A DNA stretch of 64,000 nucleotides from Claveliimonas bilis (GTDB taxonomy: Bacteria > Bacillota > Clostridia > Lachnospirales > Lachnospiraceae): NCBI RefSeq assembly GCF_030296775.1, contig NZ_AP027742.1, positions 1,798,001 through 1,862,000 on the forward strand, in the 5' to 3' direction. Numbering within the stretch: position 1 is the stretch's first letter; the number at the start of each line of letters is the position of its first letter. The notes beneath the pieces are model-generated. The model ran no database searches. It had not been told where the DNA came from and saw only the letters and a list, made by a program, of their open reading frames with translations. Of the stretch, positions 32,731-41,593 are shown one piece after another. Both the position numbers and the translations under genes were made by a program.

Positions 32731-34119
32731 TTAATGCCATCTCCATCCGGGTAAATACTTATTCTTTAATGTGCCCCCTGCCAGCTTGCCCCATCCGAGA
32801 GGATAGCCGTCCACACAAAAAAGATACCACCCTTTCTCTTTAGATGAGACAACATCATCAAGATCAATGGTCTCTCCCTTCAGATAGCGGATCACTCTCT
32901 CATCCTTTGCGGGAAGATCCAGGGTGAAGGGATAATCCTCCTTACTTAAGCACATGGCAAGTGCCTGACTCGGCTCGAACCGGTTTTTCTTCAATTCTCC
33001 CAGAAGAAGACCTGTCCTTAGGAAACGTACCCCTTTCAGATCAGGAATCCCCTCTGGCATATAATAAACCTTTTCCCCGCGGATATCCAGTCTGCCACCG
33101 CTTAAATCTATCTTAATTTTCTGTAAAAATTCTTTCAGTTCATCCGGCAGTTTCTGCTCTTTCCCCCTTTTTTCGCCGACCTTTTCCTTCAGCAAAGGTG
33201 CTCCCTCTCCCTTTTTCACAAGGGCGAGATAATGTCCTTCTCCATGCATCTTATGAGGGAAAATACGCACCGTCTTTTCCAGGTGTCTTTCCTCTCCATT
33301 CGCCGCTTCTTCGGAAAGGCCGGGTGTAAACCCTTCATAAGATTCCATATCCATAATACGAAATTCCGGATATTCTTCCAAAAGATGAGCGATAATATCT
33401 TCATTTTCCCGGCGGTCAAATGTACAGGTGGAATAAAGAAGCATTCCGCCCGGCCGCAGCATGGAAGCCGCCTGGGTAATAATATTTCTCTGAATACGGC
33501 TGAAATATTCCGGCCCATGTTCCTCCCACGCTTTTACCATCTTTTTGTCTTTACGGAACATTCCTTCTCCGGAACAGGGCGCATCGATGAGTATTTTATC
33601 GAAATATTCCGGGAAATGCTCTGTCAGGTTTCCCGGCTCTTCACTGGTCACAAGCACATTGCCGATACCAAACAGCTCAATATTCTTCAAAAGTCCCTTT
33701 GCCCTGGAACTACTGATATCATTTGCCACCAGAAGGCCGCGTCCTTTCAGCTTTGCGCCAAGTTCTGTGGCCTTTCCTCCGGGAGCAGCGCACAGATCCA
33801 GCACTCTTTCTCCCGGTTCGACGGGAAGACGGTTTGCCGGCGTCATGGCGCTTGGCTCCTGCAAATAGTAAAGTCCGGCGAAATAGTAAGGATGTTTTGC
33901 CGGGTAGTCTTTTTCTCCATCATAATAAAATCCGTTTTCAATCCACGGAATCGGCCGGATGGGAAACGGACAGATCTTTTGAAATTCTTCTTCTGTTATT
34001 TTTTTGGTATTTACCCGAAGTCCATAGTATCTCGGCTCATCGTAGCATGCAATATAGTCATTGTACTCTTCCTTCAGAAGTACTTTCATTTTTTCCTGGA
34101 ATGTCTCTGGCAGGTTCAT
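32731..34119 (-). CDS. RsmF-like NOL1/NOP2/Sun rRNA m5C methyltransferase
   Basis: The ATG at 34119 behind GGAGG gives 462 residues. The SAM-binding domain shows VLDLCAAPGGKATEL, and the two cysteines of m5C methyltransferases are in DAPCSGEGMF and YSTCTF. The C-terminal 150 residues form a PUA-like RNA-binding region ending in GWGKLAGGTLKNKYLPGWRW. Firmicutes RsmF-type enzymes methylate 16S rRNA cytosines. It groups with three other RNA-modification genes here. Confidence 0.94.
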   Translation of the reverse strand: MNLPETFQEKMKVLLKEEYNDYIACYDEPRYYGLRVNTKKITEEEFQKICPFPIRPIPWIENGFYYDGEKDYPAKHPYYFAGLYYLQEPSAMTPANRLPVEPGERVLDLCAAPGGKATELGAKLKGRGLLVANDISSSRAKGLLKNIELFGIGNVLVTSEEPGNLTEHFPEYFDKILIDAPCSGEGMFRKDKKMVKAWEEHGPEYFSRIQRNIITQAASMLRPGGMLLYSTCTFDRRENEDIIAHLLEEYPEFRIMDMESYEGFTPGLSEEAANGEERHLEKTVRIFPHKMHGEGHYLALVKKGEGAPLLKEKVGEKRGKEQKLPDELKEFLQKIKIDLSGGRLDIRGEKVYYMPEGIPDLKGVRFLRTGLLLGELKKNRFEPSQALAMCLSKEDYPFTLDLPAKDERVIRYLKGETIDLDDVVSSKEKGWYLFCVDGYPLGWGKLAGGTLKNKYLPGWRWH

Positions 34120-34174
34120 CCTGTCATCCTCCTTTGTATATACACCAACGCTATTATAGCATTTTATACATCTT

Positions 34175-34876
34175 CTAGGAATAGGCATATTTCAGTTTTT
34201 TCTTTTCCAATTCCCGAAGAACATAATAGGGATTGACGCTGATCTCATCCCCGGTGTCCCAGCAGTAAATGCCGAGATGCAGATGTACGGCGAATTTGCC
34301 GTATGTCCCCTCTTTTCCGTATCCTGAATCGCCCATAAATCCCAGGATCTGTCCGGCTTTCACTGTATCTCCCTTTTGAATATCTCCATAGGATTCCAAA
34401 TGGGCATAATAGTAATAGACGCCCTGTGGGGAAGTGATGCCGACTCTCCACCCACCAAGTTCCAGCCAGCCAAGACTTGTCACCGTACCGTCTGAGATAC
34501 TCACAATGGGATAAATACCTCTTTCATTTCTGGAAGCCATAATATCTGTCCCCTCGTGCATATTTGTTTTCTTATAGCTGCGCTCTGCCATCCACGAATT
34601 TTCATAGGAAACAGTAAGGGAATCGTCAAGTGTGGAAGATGGAATCGGAAAATACAGGCTGTCTTTTTCTACTTTGTTCAGAAAAATCCGGCATTCATCA
34701 GACAGGAAATCTTTGTTTTTACGCATATCCGGCGCAAAAAACTCCTGACGGTACTCGCTGTTGTCAATTCCCTGTCTGGCTCTGTCATTAAGATCCGCCT
34801 TCTCAAACATCTCCTGGATCCCTATGGCACAAAAAAGAGAAAGCAGCAGTAAAAGGATCAGTATTTTTCGAGACAT
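34175..34876 (-). CDS. M23 family (LytM) metallopeptidase
   Basis: This 233-residue protein has an N-terminal signal anchor (ILILLLLLSLFCAIGIQ). A LytM domain starts near residue 100 with zinc ligands in NMHEGTDIM, the YYYAHL strand, and HLHLGIYC. It probably cleaves peptidoglycan peptides outside the membrane, either in growth or in the forespore. It lies between pepD and the RNA methyltransferase. Confidence 0.9.
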   Translation of the reverse strand: MSRKILILLLLLSLFCAIGIQEMFEKADLNDRARQGIDNSEYRQEFFAPDMRKNKDFLSDECRIFLNKVEKDSLYFPIPSSTLDDSLTVSYENSWMAERSYKKTNMHEGTDIMASRNERGIYPIVSISDGTVTSLGWLELGGWRVGITSPQGVYYYYAHLESYGDIQKGDTVKAGQILGFMGDSGYGKEGTYGKFAVHLHLGIYCWDTGDEISVNPYYVLRELEKKKLKYAYS

Positions 34877-34949
34877 ACCGTTCTGCCTTTTTCTTTTACT
34901 ATATGCCCCTGCCTTTCTCTTTTATGTCCGTCTGTTTTCACGGCGGATT

Positions 34950-36404
34950 TTAAATATCCTCCCGGCAGCATCCGGCAAGAACTGCTTTCAGATATTCATA
35001 GCTTCTTTCTGTGGACTCGATCGAGAGCCTCTCTTTCACTGAATGGACATCCCAGATATCAGGTCCGAAAGATACACAGTCCAGATCTTTCTTTTTGTCC
35101 AGGAAAAGTCCGCATTCCAGACCAGCGTGGATCGTAAGGACCTCCGGATCCCTGCCGAACATCTCCCGGTATGTCCGGGTCATCAGTTCCCGAAGGGAAG
35201 ATTCCTTTTTATAGGCCCATCCGGGATATTCATTATCGGCCCGGAAGGATGCGCCGCACAGCCCGGCCAGGATCTTCAGTCTCTCTGCCAGCTCTGCTTT
35301 CTTGCTTCCAAGGGAACTTCTTACAAGGGTATCGATCGTCAGATATCCCTCTCTTACAGCCATGATTCCATGGTTTAGTGAGGTCTCTACCAGTCCCGGC
35401 AAAGTCCGGTTATATCCCACAGGACCGTCTGGCGCAGCCATCAGGTAGGCAACAATCTTCTTTGTTGTCTCTGCAGAAACAACATTCGCCGTCTGCATCC
35501 CCCTTTTCTCTGTCTGAACAGAAAGATTCGGTTCTTCATCCATAAATTCTTCCTTCCACAAGGCCTCCATTTTCACAGCCGCCTCCATAAGAGCAGAAGG
35601 ATGTTCCGCCATCAAAAGGATCTCTGCCTGGCTTGCTATGACATTTTCCTTTCCGCCGCCCCCGGCATCCATGAGGAAAAGCTGTGTGCTGCGGGACGCC
35701 TCGTAGAGAAGCCTTCCTGAAAGCTTCAAAGCATTGGCTCTTTGCCGGTTGATCTCCGATCCGGAATGTCCTCCCGTAAGCCCGCTGATGATAATTTTTA
35801 CAACCTCGCCTTCCCGTGAAGAAAAGTCCAGCGGGAAGGATGTATGACAGCTGATCCCTCCGGCACATCCCACCGTCAGGATTCCCTCTTCCTCTGAATC
35901 AATATTGATCAGCTTTCTTCCTTTTAGAAGCTGGAGATCAAGCGCTTTTGCTCCGCCCATTCCTGTCTCCTCGTCAGCTGTGAAAACAGCCTCAATAGGA
36001 GGATGGACTGCATCTTTTTCATCCAGCAGAGCAAGGATCATTGCCACGGCAATCCCGTCGTCGCCGCCAAGAGTCGTATTTCTCGCCTTGACAAATCCGT
36101 CCTCCACATAAAGTTCCAATGGATCCTTTGCAAAGTCATGTCCAGAGTCTGCCGTCTTTTCACACACCATATCCAGATGGCCCTGCAAAACAACAGGTTC
36201 TCTGTCCTCATATCCCGGCGATGCTTCTTTCCATATTAAAATATTATCCCCTTCATCCCGAAGTACTTTCAGTCCTCTTTCTTCGGCAAATCGGACACAG
36301 TACCTGCATATTGCATCAAGATTGCCGGATCCATGGGGAATCTGACATATTTCTTCAAAAAAGTGAAACACATTTTCTGGCATTAACTGATTTAATACTG
36401 GCAT
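34950..36404 (-). CDS. pepD: Aminoacyl-histidine dipeptidase (PepD, M20)
   Basis: The ATG at 36404, nine bases behind AGGAGG, is preferred to one two codons earlier (3-base spacing); it gives 484 residues. It is a cytosolic zinc peptidase for Xaa-His and other dipeptides. M20 metal-site blocks are VVLQGHLDMVCEK, LGGDDGIAVAMIL, AVFTADEETGMGGAKAL and, near the end, IHAGLECGLF and GPDIWDVHSVKE. Its promoter overlaps that of the divergent ylbJ. Confidence 0.94.
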   Translation of the reverse strand: MPVLNQLMPENVFHFFEEICQIPHGSGNLDAICRYCVRFAEERGLKVLRDEGDNILIWKEASPGYEDREPVVLQGHLDMVCEKTADSGHDFAKDPLELYVEDGFVKARNTTLGGDDGIAVAMILALLDEKDAVHPPIEAVFTADEETGMGGAKALDLQLLKGRKLINIDSEEEGILTVGCAGGISCHTSFPLDFSSREGEVVKIIISGLTGGHSGSEINRQRANALKLSGRLLYEASRSTQLFLMDAGGGGKENVIASQAEILLMAEHPSALMEAAVKMEALWKEEFMDEEPNLSVQTEKRGMQTANVVSAETTKKIVAYLMAAPDGPVGYNRTLPGLVETSLNHGIMAVREGYLTIDTLVRSSLGSKKAELAERLKILAGLCGASFRADNEYPGWAYKKESSLRELMTRTYREMFGRDPEVLTIHAGLECGLFLDKKKDLDCVSFGPDIWDVHSVKERLSIESTERSYEYLKAVLAGCCREDI

Positions 36405-36445
36405 TAGCATACTCCTCCTTTTTTTATTTTGCCGGACTTTCCTAT

Positions 36446-36474
36446 AGAATAAAAAGACGGCAGTTTCCATACAA
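36446..36474 (-). promoter_or_regulatory. pepD promoter
   Basis: On the minus strand TTGTAT is followed at 17 bp by TATTCT, about 40 bases upstream of pepD. It overlaps the candidate sigma-E promoter of ylbJ on the other strand. Confidence 0.5.
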
Positions 36475-36475
36475 T
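36447..36475 (+). promoter_or_regulatory. Candidate sigma-E sporulation promoter of ylbJ
   Basis: GAATAAA, 14 bases and CATACAAT match the mother-cell sigma-E consensus (about KMATATT - N14 - CATACANT) closely. The predicted start lies near 36483, some 20 bases before the ylbJ ATG. B. subtilis ylbJ is known to be sigma-E dependent, which supports the reading. Confidence 0.65.
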
Positions 36476-36501
36476 GAATTGAAGTCTCTTTCTGGAAATG
36501 A

Positions 36502-37443
36502 ATGATGAAACGACGTTTGTTTATGCTATCGGTTATTTTTCTTTTTATTACAATGCTTTTCTTTCCAACTCCTGTATTCGACGGTGCAAGTGAAGGAATC
36601 CTTCTGTGGTTTCAAATTGTCCTTCCCACCCTGCTTCCATTCATTCTGCTCTCCAACCTGATGATCCGGACAAACGCTGTCTATTATATTTCCCGGATTA
36701 CCGGACCTTTGCTGGGAAAAATCTTTGCTGTGTCAGACAGCGGGTCTTTTGCTGTTATTGCGGGATTTCTCTGCGGATACCCTATGGGAGCGAAAGTGAC
36801 ATCCGACCTTTTAAGGACCGGACGGATTTCTTTCGAGGAAGCTTCTTATCTTCTCTCCTTCTGTAACAACACCAGTCCCATGTTCATCATCAGCTATGTG
36901 GTTATGCAGAACACGCCTTCCGCCTCCTGGATTTTTCCTTCCGTCGTCCTTCTCTTTTTGTCGCCTGTTATCTGCAGCAGGATCTTTTTGCCTTTTTACA
37001 GAAAAGGCAGCGTATCCACACGTTTTCCGGGACTGTCACCTGCCAGAGAACGCCCTTTTTCTCTGACAATACTGGACACTTGTATGATGGACAGCTTTGA
37101 AGCAATCACAAAAGTTGGAGGCTACATAATGCTCTTTTCTGTCATTACCAAACTGGCCTGCCTCCTGCCATGGAAAAACTGGCTTCCCTACCGCCTTCTG
37201 CTCTCTTTTCTGGAAATCACTGCCGGAATCCCCATGATTTCAGAGCTCACTGTTCTTCCATGGCGAATCCGCTGGCCCCTCCTTTTAGGGCTGACTTCCT
37301 TTGGCGGCTTGTGCGCTGCCGCGCAGACTTCCTGCATGATACAGGGCACAGGGCTTAAGATTTCTACCTACTTAACAGAAAAACTGGTTACTATGTCCGT
37401 AACCAGTCTTTTGTGCCTCGGCATCTTTGGAATTTTATTCTAA
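36502..37443 (+). CDS. ylbJ: Sporulation integral membrane protein YlbJ
   Basis: This 313-residue polytopic protein has about eight membrane helices and the nucleoside-recognition (Gate) type motifs GFLCGYPMGAKVTSDLLR and SFCNNTSPMFIISYV, typical of YlbJ. YlbJ is needed for spore cortex formation in B. subtilis. It is the only plus-strand gene between lexA and apbE. It converges with the coiled-coil gene, overlapping its 3' end by nine bases. In many Firmicutes ylbJ also sits next to coaD and rsmD, as here. Confidence 0.94.
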   Translation: MMKRRLFMLSVIFLFITMLFFPTPVFDGASEGILLWFQIVLPTLLPFILLSNLMIRTNAVYYISRITGPLLGKIFAVSDSGSFAVIAGFLCGYPMGAKVTSDLLRTGRISFEEASYLLSFCNNTSPMFIISYVVMQNTPSASWIFPSVVLLFLSPVICSRIFLPFYRKGSVSTRFPGLSPARERPFSLTILDTCMMDSFEAITKVGGYIMLFSVITKLACLLPWKNWLPYRLLLSFLEITAGIPMISELTVLPWRIRWPLLLGLTSFGGLCAAAQTSCMIQGTGLKISTYLTEKLVTMSVTSLLCLGIFGILF

Positions 37444-38058
37444 TTCTTCTGCTGTTTCTTCTTCATATGCTTCTTCCGGAACAGAGCCAAATTCGGCTTC
37501 CAGACCTCTGGAGGACTGATCAGGGATTTCCAGCTCTGAACGGTTGTTGCGCACCATATCATAGCACTCCTGCAGCGAATTTACCAAACCGTCATATTTG
37601 GTTGTATAGCTGTCAAGAGTATGACCGATAATGCTCTCAGCATTGGCAAGAAGATCGTCTGTATACTGCATTGCTCCGATTCGGATGTCGTTAGCGTCGC
37701 TGGTGGCATTGTCAAGAATCTGCTGCGCCTGCTCTGTGGCAGCAGTGACAATCTCATTTGCCTGTGCATAGGCCTGCTGCATGATCTCATGCTCGCTGAC
37801 AAGCTCTGTTGTCTGGATCTGCGCTTCCTGAAGCATGCTGTCCGCCTTTGCCTGAGCGTCTGCAAGAATAGCGTCTTTATTTGCAATGATCTTCTGATAA
37901 CGTTTGATCTCATCCGGAGTTTTCATACGAAGCTCCCTAAGAAGCTCATCAATCTGATCTTTGTTTACAATAATCTTCGTTGTTGACAGAGGCTGAAATT
38001 TACAACTGTCAATGTACTCCTCAATTTCTTCAATAATCTGTTCAATACGGCTGCTCAT
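37435..38058 (-). CDS. Coiled-coil protein, DivIVA/ATP synthase B-like
   Basis: This 207-residue protein is almost entirely helical, with a long heptad-rich region (residues 45-125: RYQKIIANKDAILADAQAKADSMLQEAQ) that resembles DivIVA and V-type ATPase subunit H/E stalks. The first 40 residues have short strands (KFQPLSTTKIIVNKDQIDELL). The tail is acidic. It has no signal peptide. The position between coaD and ylbJ recurs in Lachnospiraceae as far as I recall. A role in cell-pole or division organisation is a guess. Confidence 0.75.
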   Translation of the reverse strand: MSSRIEQIIEEIEEYIDSCKFQPLSTTKIIVNKDQIDELLRELRMKTPDEIKRYQKIIANKDAILADAQAKADSMLQEAQIQTTELVSEHEIMQQAYAQANEIVTAATEQAQQILDNATSDANDIRIGAMQYTDDLLANAESIIGHTLDSYTTKYDGLVNSLQECYDMVRNNRSELEIPDQSSRGLEAEFGSVPEEAYEEETAEELE

Positions 38059-38061
38059 AAT

Positions 38062-38553
38062 TTACACTCTCCTTTTTTTATCTATTTTCTTCTGTATCTC
38101 TTCTATTACGATGTCCGGTACAAACTGCGAAATATCTCCCCCGAAAGCTGCCACTTCTTTTACCATAGAAGAGCTCAGATACGAGTACTGCAGGCTGGTT
38201 GTCAAAAAGACGGTTTCCAGTCCGCCGTCCAGCTTGCGATTTGTCTGCGCCATCTGAAGCTCATACTCAAAATCCGTAATGGCCCTCAGACCTCTTATGA
38301 TCATTTTCGCTTCCATTTTTTTCGCAAAATCTACCAGCAATCCTTCAAATGGTATTACTCTGATATTCGGAATATTTTTAACAGTTTCCTCTAGTATTTT
38401 AACACGTTCTTCTAAGGAAAACAACGGACTTTTTGCGTTATTATACAATACTCCGACAATTAATTCGTCCACGATCTTCGCCGAACGGGTGATCATATCC
38501 AGATGCCCGAAAGTGACCGGATCAAAACTGCCCGGATAAATTGCTCTTAACAT
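38062..38553 (-). CDS. coaD: Pantetheine-phosphate adenylyltransferase
   Basis: At 163 residues this is a normal CoaD, which makes dephospho-CoA from phosphopantetheine. [22 protein letters not shown] contains the HxGH motif (TFGH), and [14 protein letters not shown] is the C-terminal signature. The start overlaps the rsmD stop by seven bases, as in the conserved rsmD-coaD-ylbJ neighbourhood. Confidence 0.98.
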   Translation of the reverse strand: MLRAIYPGSFDPVTFGHLDMITRSAKIVDELIVGVLYNNAKSPLFSLEERVKILEETVKNIPNIRVIPFEGLLVDFAKKMEAKMIIRGLRAITDFEYELQMAQTNRKLDGGLETVFLTTSLQYSYLSSSMVKEVAAFGGDISQFVPDIVIEEIQKKIDKKRRV

Positions 38554-39116
38554 ATTTCTTTCCTCCCCGCCGGTTCAATAAACACATGTTTATTGGTTTT
38601 GTAAACCTTCTCTTTGATCAATGCAAAACCAAGCTCGGCCAGATAATCAAAAGAAGTATCCTTTGATGCCTCCACGATGATCACACCCTCATCGGAAAGA
38701 AGCTGCGAGTCTGCCAAATACTCCAGTACCTTTTTCTCCAGTTCCTGATTGTAGGGCGGATCCATGAAAATAAAATCAAACTGCTTTTCTCCCTCCAGCC
38801 GATAAAGGGCTGTCATAACATCCGAAGATATGGTAAGCGCCTTTCTGTCCAGACGGGTATATTTCAAATTTTCTCTGATACACGCCATCGCCTTTGGATT
38901 CTTCTCTACAAAGACCGCCTCCATAGCGCCGCGGCTTAGAGCCTCGATCCCAATACCGCCGCTTCCTGCGAACAGATCCAGGAAAATGCAGTCGTACAGA
39001 TACGGAGAAAGCATATTGAACAACGTTTCCTTGATCCGGTCTGTTGTCGGGCGGGTATCCATCCCATCCAGAGTCTTGAGCTGCAGCCGTTTCGCACTTC
39101 CTGCAATCACACGCAT
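38547..39116 (-). CDS. rsmD: 16S rRNA (guanine966-N2)-methyltransferase
   Basis: The 189-residue enzyme methylates 16S rRNA G966. The SAM-binding strand [20 protein letters not shown] and the catalytic FIFMDPPYN motif are clear. It has its own promoter upstream and is translationally linked to coaD. The ATG follows GGGGAG. Confidence 0.97.
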   Translation of the reverse strand: MRVIAGSAKRLQLKTLDGMDTRPTTDRIKETLFNMLSPYLYDCIFLDLFAGSGGIGIEALSRGAMEAVFVEKNPKAMACIRENLKYTRLDRKALTISSDVMTALYRLEGEKQFDFIFMDPPYNQELEKKVLEYLADSQLLSDEGVIIVEASKDTSFDYLAELGFALIKEKVYKTNKHVFIEPAGRKEIC

Positions 39117-39162
39117 AAACTATCACTCCCCACTTGTTATGTATACAAAAGATTTCCTGTTC

Positions 39163-39191
39163 ATTATACGAAGCAGCGCTGTAAAAGTCAA
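39163..39191 (-). promoter_or_regulatory. rsmD-coaD promoter
   Basis: On the minus strand TTGACT is followed at 17 bp by TATAAT. The -35 overlaps the T-run of the terminator behind the spore protein gene, so the two transcription units are packed tightly. Confidence 0.85.
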
Positions 39192-39234
39192 GAAAAAGCA
39201 CCTGCCGGCGTACATGAAGCTTCCGGCAGATGCC
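39190..39234 (-). terminator. Terminator of the spore protein gene
   Basis: The minus strand reads GGCATCTGCCGG, a loop of about 14 bases, CCGGCAGGTGC and TTTTTCTT, a strong intrinsic terminator. Positions 39235-39292 between it and the gene hold nothing else. Confidence 0.85.
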
Positions 39235-39292
39235 TCTCCTTTTGTTTTTACTGTTTTGTTAAAATTTTTACTGATCGGTAAGATGGTGGCTG

Positions 39293-39499
39293 TTATTTAC
39301 CTGCCATCTGTCTTTCCTGCTGTTCGATCATCTTTTTTACCATATATCCTCCCACAGAGCCATTCTGTCTGGAAGTAAGGTCGCCATTGTATCCGTCTGT
39401 GAGCGGTACTCCCAGCTCGCTTGCAACCTCATATTTGAATTTGTCTAATGCACCCTTTGCTTCAGGTACAGCTGCTTTGTTAGATGAACGATTTGTCAT
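39293..39499 (-). CDS. Alpha/beta-type small acid-soluble spore protein
   Basis: The ATG at 39499 behind GGAGGAG gives 68 residues. The SASP family blocks are present: LDKFKYEVASELGVPL, which contains the GPR protease cleavage site after Glu in KYE-VASELG, then DLTSRQNGSVGGYMVKKMIE. These proteins coat and protect DNA in the forespore. It stands alone between recG and a terminator, so its own promoter is expected. I could not fit a sigma-G consensus with confidence. Confidence 0.96.
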   Translation of the reverse strand: MTNRSSNKAAVPEAKGALDKFKYEVASELGVPLTDGYNGDLTSRQNGSVGGYMVKKMIEQQERQMAGK

Positions 39500-39517
39500 T
39501 TCTATACTCCTCCTTTT

Positions 39518-39544
39518 TTGTAACATTTTTTATTTGTGTTACAA
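39518..39544 (-). repeat. Perfect 8-bp inverted repeat before the spore protein gene
   Basis: TTGTAACA and TGTTACAA are separated by eleven bases and end just before the AAGGAGGAG of the spore protein gene. No U tract follows, so it is not a simple recG terminator. It may be an mRNA-stabilising hairpin or an operator. Confidence 0.5.
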
Positions 39545-39562
39545 CGATAGTATATGGAGGAT

Positions 39563-41593
39563 TTACAAAATTACACTAGAATTTCCTGTATGATTTTCCA
39601 GTTTTTTCAGCCATTCGCATTCTTTCTTGGAAAGCACGGATACTGCCTCACTGGCCATCTGCAAAACAGCCGCATCCTGGAACACATCTCCCAGCCGGAA
39701 GTTCATAAGCCCGCTCTGACGGATACCGAAAAGATCTCCCGGTCCTCTCTGCTTCAGGTCTTCTGATGCAATCTTAAAACCGTCATTGCTCTTATTTAAA
39801 ATATCAAGTCTTTCTTTTGTATCCTTCGCCTTAGATCCTGTCATAAAAATGCAGTAAGACTGATATTTTCCTCTTCCCACACGGCCGCGAAGCTGGTGAA
39901 GCTGCGCCAGTCCAAACCTCTCTGCGTTTTCCACCATCATTACAGTGGCATTAGGAACATTGATTCCTACCTCGATAACGGTAGTGGACACGAGCACATC
40001 AATTTTACCCTCTCCAAAGTCTTCCATGATCCGGTCTTTCTGTTCCTGCTTCATTTTCCCGTGAAGACAGCCTACTACAATCTTGTTTCCCAGTTCTTCC
40101 TGAAGCATAGCGGAATAATCGGTCACATTTTCCACTTCCAGATGTTCGCTTTCCTCGACCATAGGACAGATAATATAGCACTGTCTGCCTTCCTCAATCT
40201 GATTTTTAATAAAGCGGTAAGCAGTGGGACGATATCCGGTGTCCACCACGCAGTTCTTGATCGGAAGACGGTTGGAGGGAAGTTCGTCAATGACAGAAAT
40301 ATCCAGATCTCCGTACAGAATAATCGCCAGTGTTCTCGGAATCGGCGTGGCGCTCATGACAAGCACATGGGGCATTTCTCCCTTTTCTGCAAAAATCTCT
40401 CTCTGCCGTACGCCGAAACGGTGCTGCTCGTCCGTCACCACAAGTGCAAGATCCTGATAGGCAACTTTCTCCTGGATCAGAGCATGAGTGCCGATAATGA
40501 TCTGCGCCTCTCCCCCCTGGATCCTGCGGTATGCCTCCCGTTTCTCTTTGGCCGTCATGGAGCCGGTCAAAAGCGCCGTCTGAAATGGAATCCTGTGTTC
40601 TTCAAGGAGTTTTGTAATGGATTCATAATGTTGTTTTGCAAGCACTTCTGTAGGCGCCATCAAAGCTCCCTGGTATCCGCTGTAAGCCACAGTCAGAAGG
40701 GCAAGCAGAGCGATCACGGTCTTTCCTGAACCAACATCGCCTTGCACCAGTCTTGACATGGACAGATTCTTCTTAAGGTCTGCCTCTATCTCACGCCATA
40801 CTCTTTTCTGTGCCTCTGTCAGTTCATAGGGGAGTTCTTTTATAAAGCGCTCCACTTCCCCGGAAGGAGAGATCCGGAAACGATTTTCGCTTCGCCCGCT
40901 TTCTTCCTTCAGCTTGCGAAGGGAATATATGAATGCGGCAAATTCATCGAATACCAGCCTTTTCCTGGCATGGCAGAATACCTCTTTGTCCTCCGGAAAA
41001 TGGATACCGCGAAGCGCATAATTATACTCCGCCAGATGATATTTCAGCCGGATATGTTCCGGCAGAGGCTCCCGCTCAAGAGGAAGACTTTCCAGAGCCT
41101 GTTTCACCGCTTTCATGACTGTATTATTGGAAAGGCCGGACGTCAGCGGATAGACCGGCTGCATCGTACCGCGCTTCTCTTCGTATTTTCCGGAAGGATA
41201 GAAAATTTCCGGGTGTTCCATTACAAGCACATCCCGGCGTCTGACGATCATTCCCCGAAGCGTAATAACGCCGCCTCTTGAAAGTGTAGTACGCAGAAAA
41301 GGCATACGAAACCAAATAACCTTCAGTGTACCTGTAAGATCTTTTACATACAAAGAAGTCACCTGCATAGCGCGGTTCCCGGATACCTGGACTTTACCGT
41401 AAATCGCTCCGGTAACTGTCTGTACGCGCCCTTCTTCTGCTTCACTGATTGGTACAGCTTCCTCATAGATATCGTATGCCCTTGGATAATAGCGGATCAG
41501 GTCCCCGACGGTCCTGATCCCCAATTTCCAAAATAACTTTTCAGTTTTCTCTCCAATTCCTTTCAGTTCATGAATCGGTGTATATTCTGTCAT
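39563..41593 (-). CDS. recG: ATP-dependent DNA helicase RecG
   Basis: The 676-residue protein is full-length RecG, which remodels stalled forks. The N-terminal wedge domain (about 1-230) contains the OB-fold. The helicase motifs are GDVGSGKTVIALLALL (Walker A), VVTDEQHRFGVRQR (DEQH), MSATPIPRTLAI and the C-terminal QLRGRVGRGKYQSYC. It begins directly at the yloV stop, and the spore protein gene follows. Confidence 0.98.
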   Translation of the reverse strand: MTEYTPIHELKGIGEKTEKLFWKLGIRTVGDLIRYYPRAYDIYEEAVPISEAEEGRVQTVTGAIYGKVQVSGNRAMQVTSLYVKDLTGTLKVIWFRMPFLRTTLSRGGVITLRGMIVRRRDVLVMEHPEIFYPSGKYEEKRGTMQPVYPLTSGLSNNTVMKAVKQALESLPLEREPLPEHIRLKYHLAEYNYALRGIHFPEDKEVFCHARKRLVFDEFAAFIYSLRKLKEESGRSENRFRISPSGEVERFIKELPYELTEAQKRVWREIEADLKKNLSMSRLVQGDVGSGKTVIALLALLTVAYSGYQGALMAPTEVLAKQHYESITKLLEEHRIPFQTALLTGSMTAKEKREAYRRIQGGEAQIIIGTHALIQEKVAYQDLALVVTDEQHRFGVRQREIFAEKGEMPHVLVMSATPIPRTLAIILYGDLDISVIDELPSNRLPIKNCVVDTGYRPTAYRFIKNQIEEGRQCYIICPMVEESEHLEVENVTDYSAMLQEELGNKIVVGCLHGKMKQEQKDRIMEDFGEGKIDVLVSTTVIEVGINVPNATVMMVENAERFGLAQLHQLRGRVGRGKYQSYCIFMTGSKAKDTKERLDILNKSNDGFKIASEDLKQRGPGDLFGIRQSGLMNFRLGDVFQDAAVLQMASEAVSVLSKKECEWLKKLENHTGNSSVIL

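Noticed and set aside
39545-39600. Sigma-G promoter before the SASP gene
   Set aside because: CATATACTA is near the -10 consensus, but no -35 element lies at 17-18 bp, so I do not call it.
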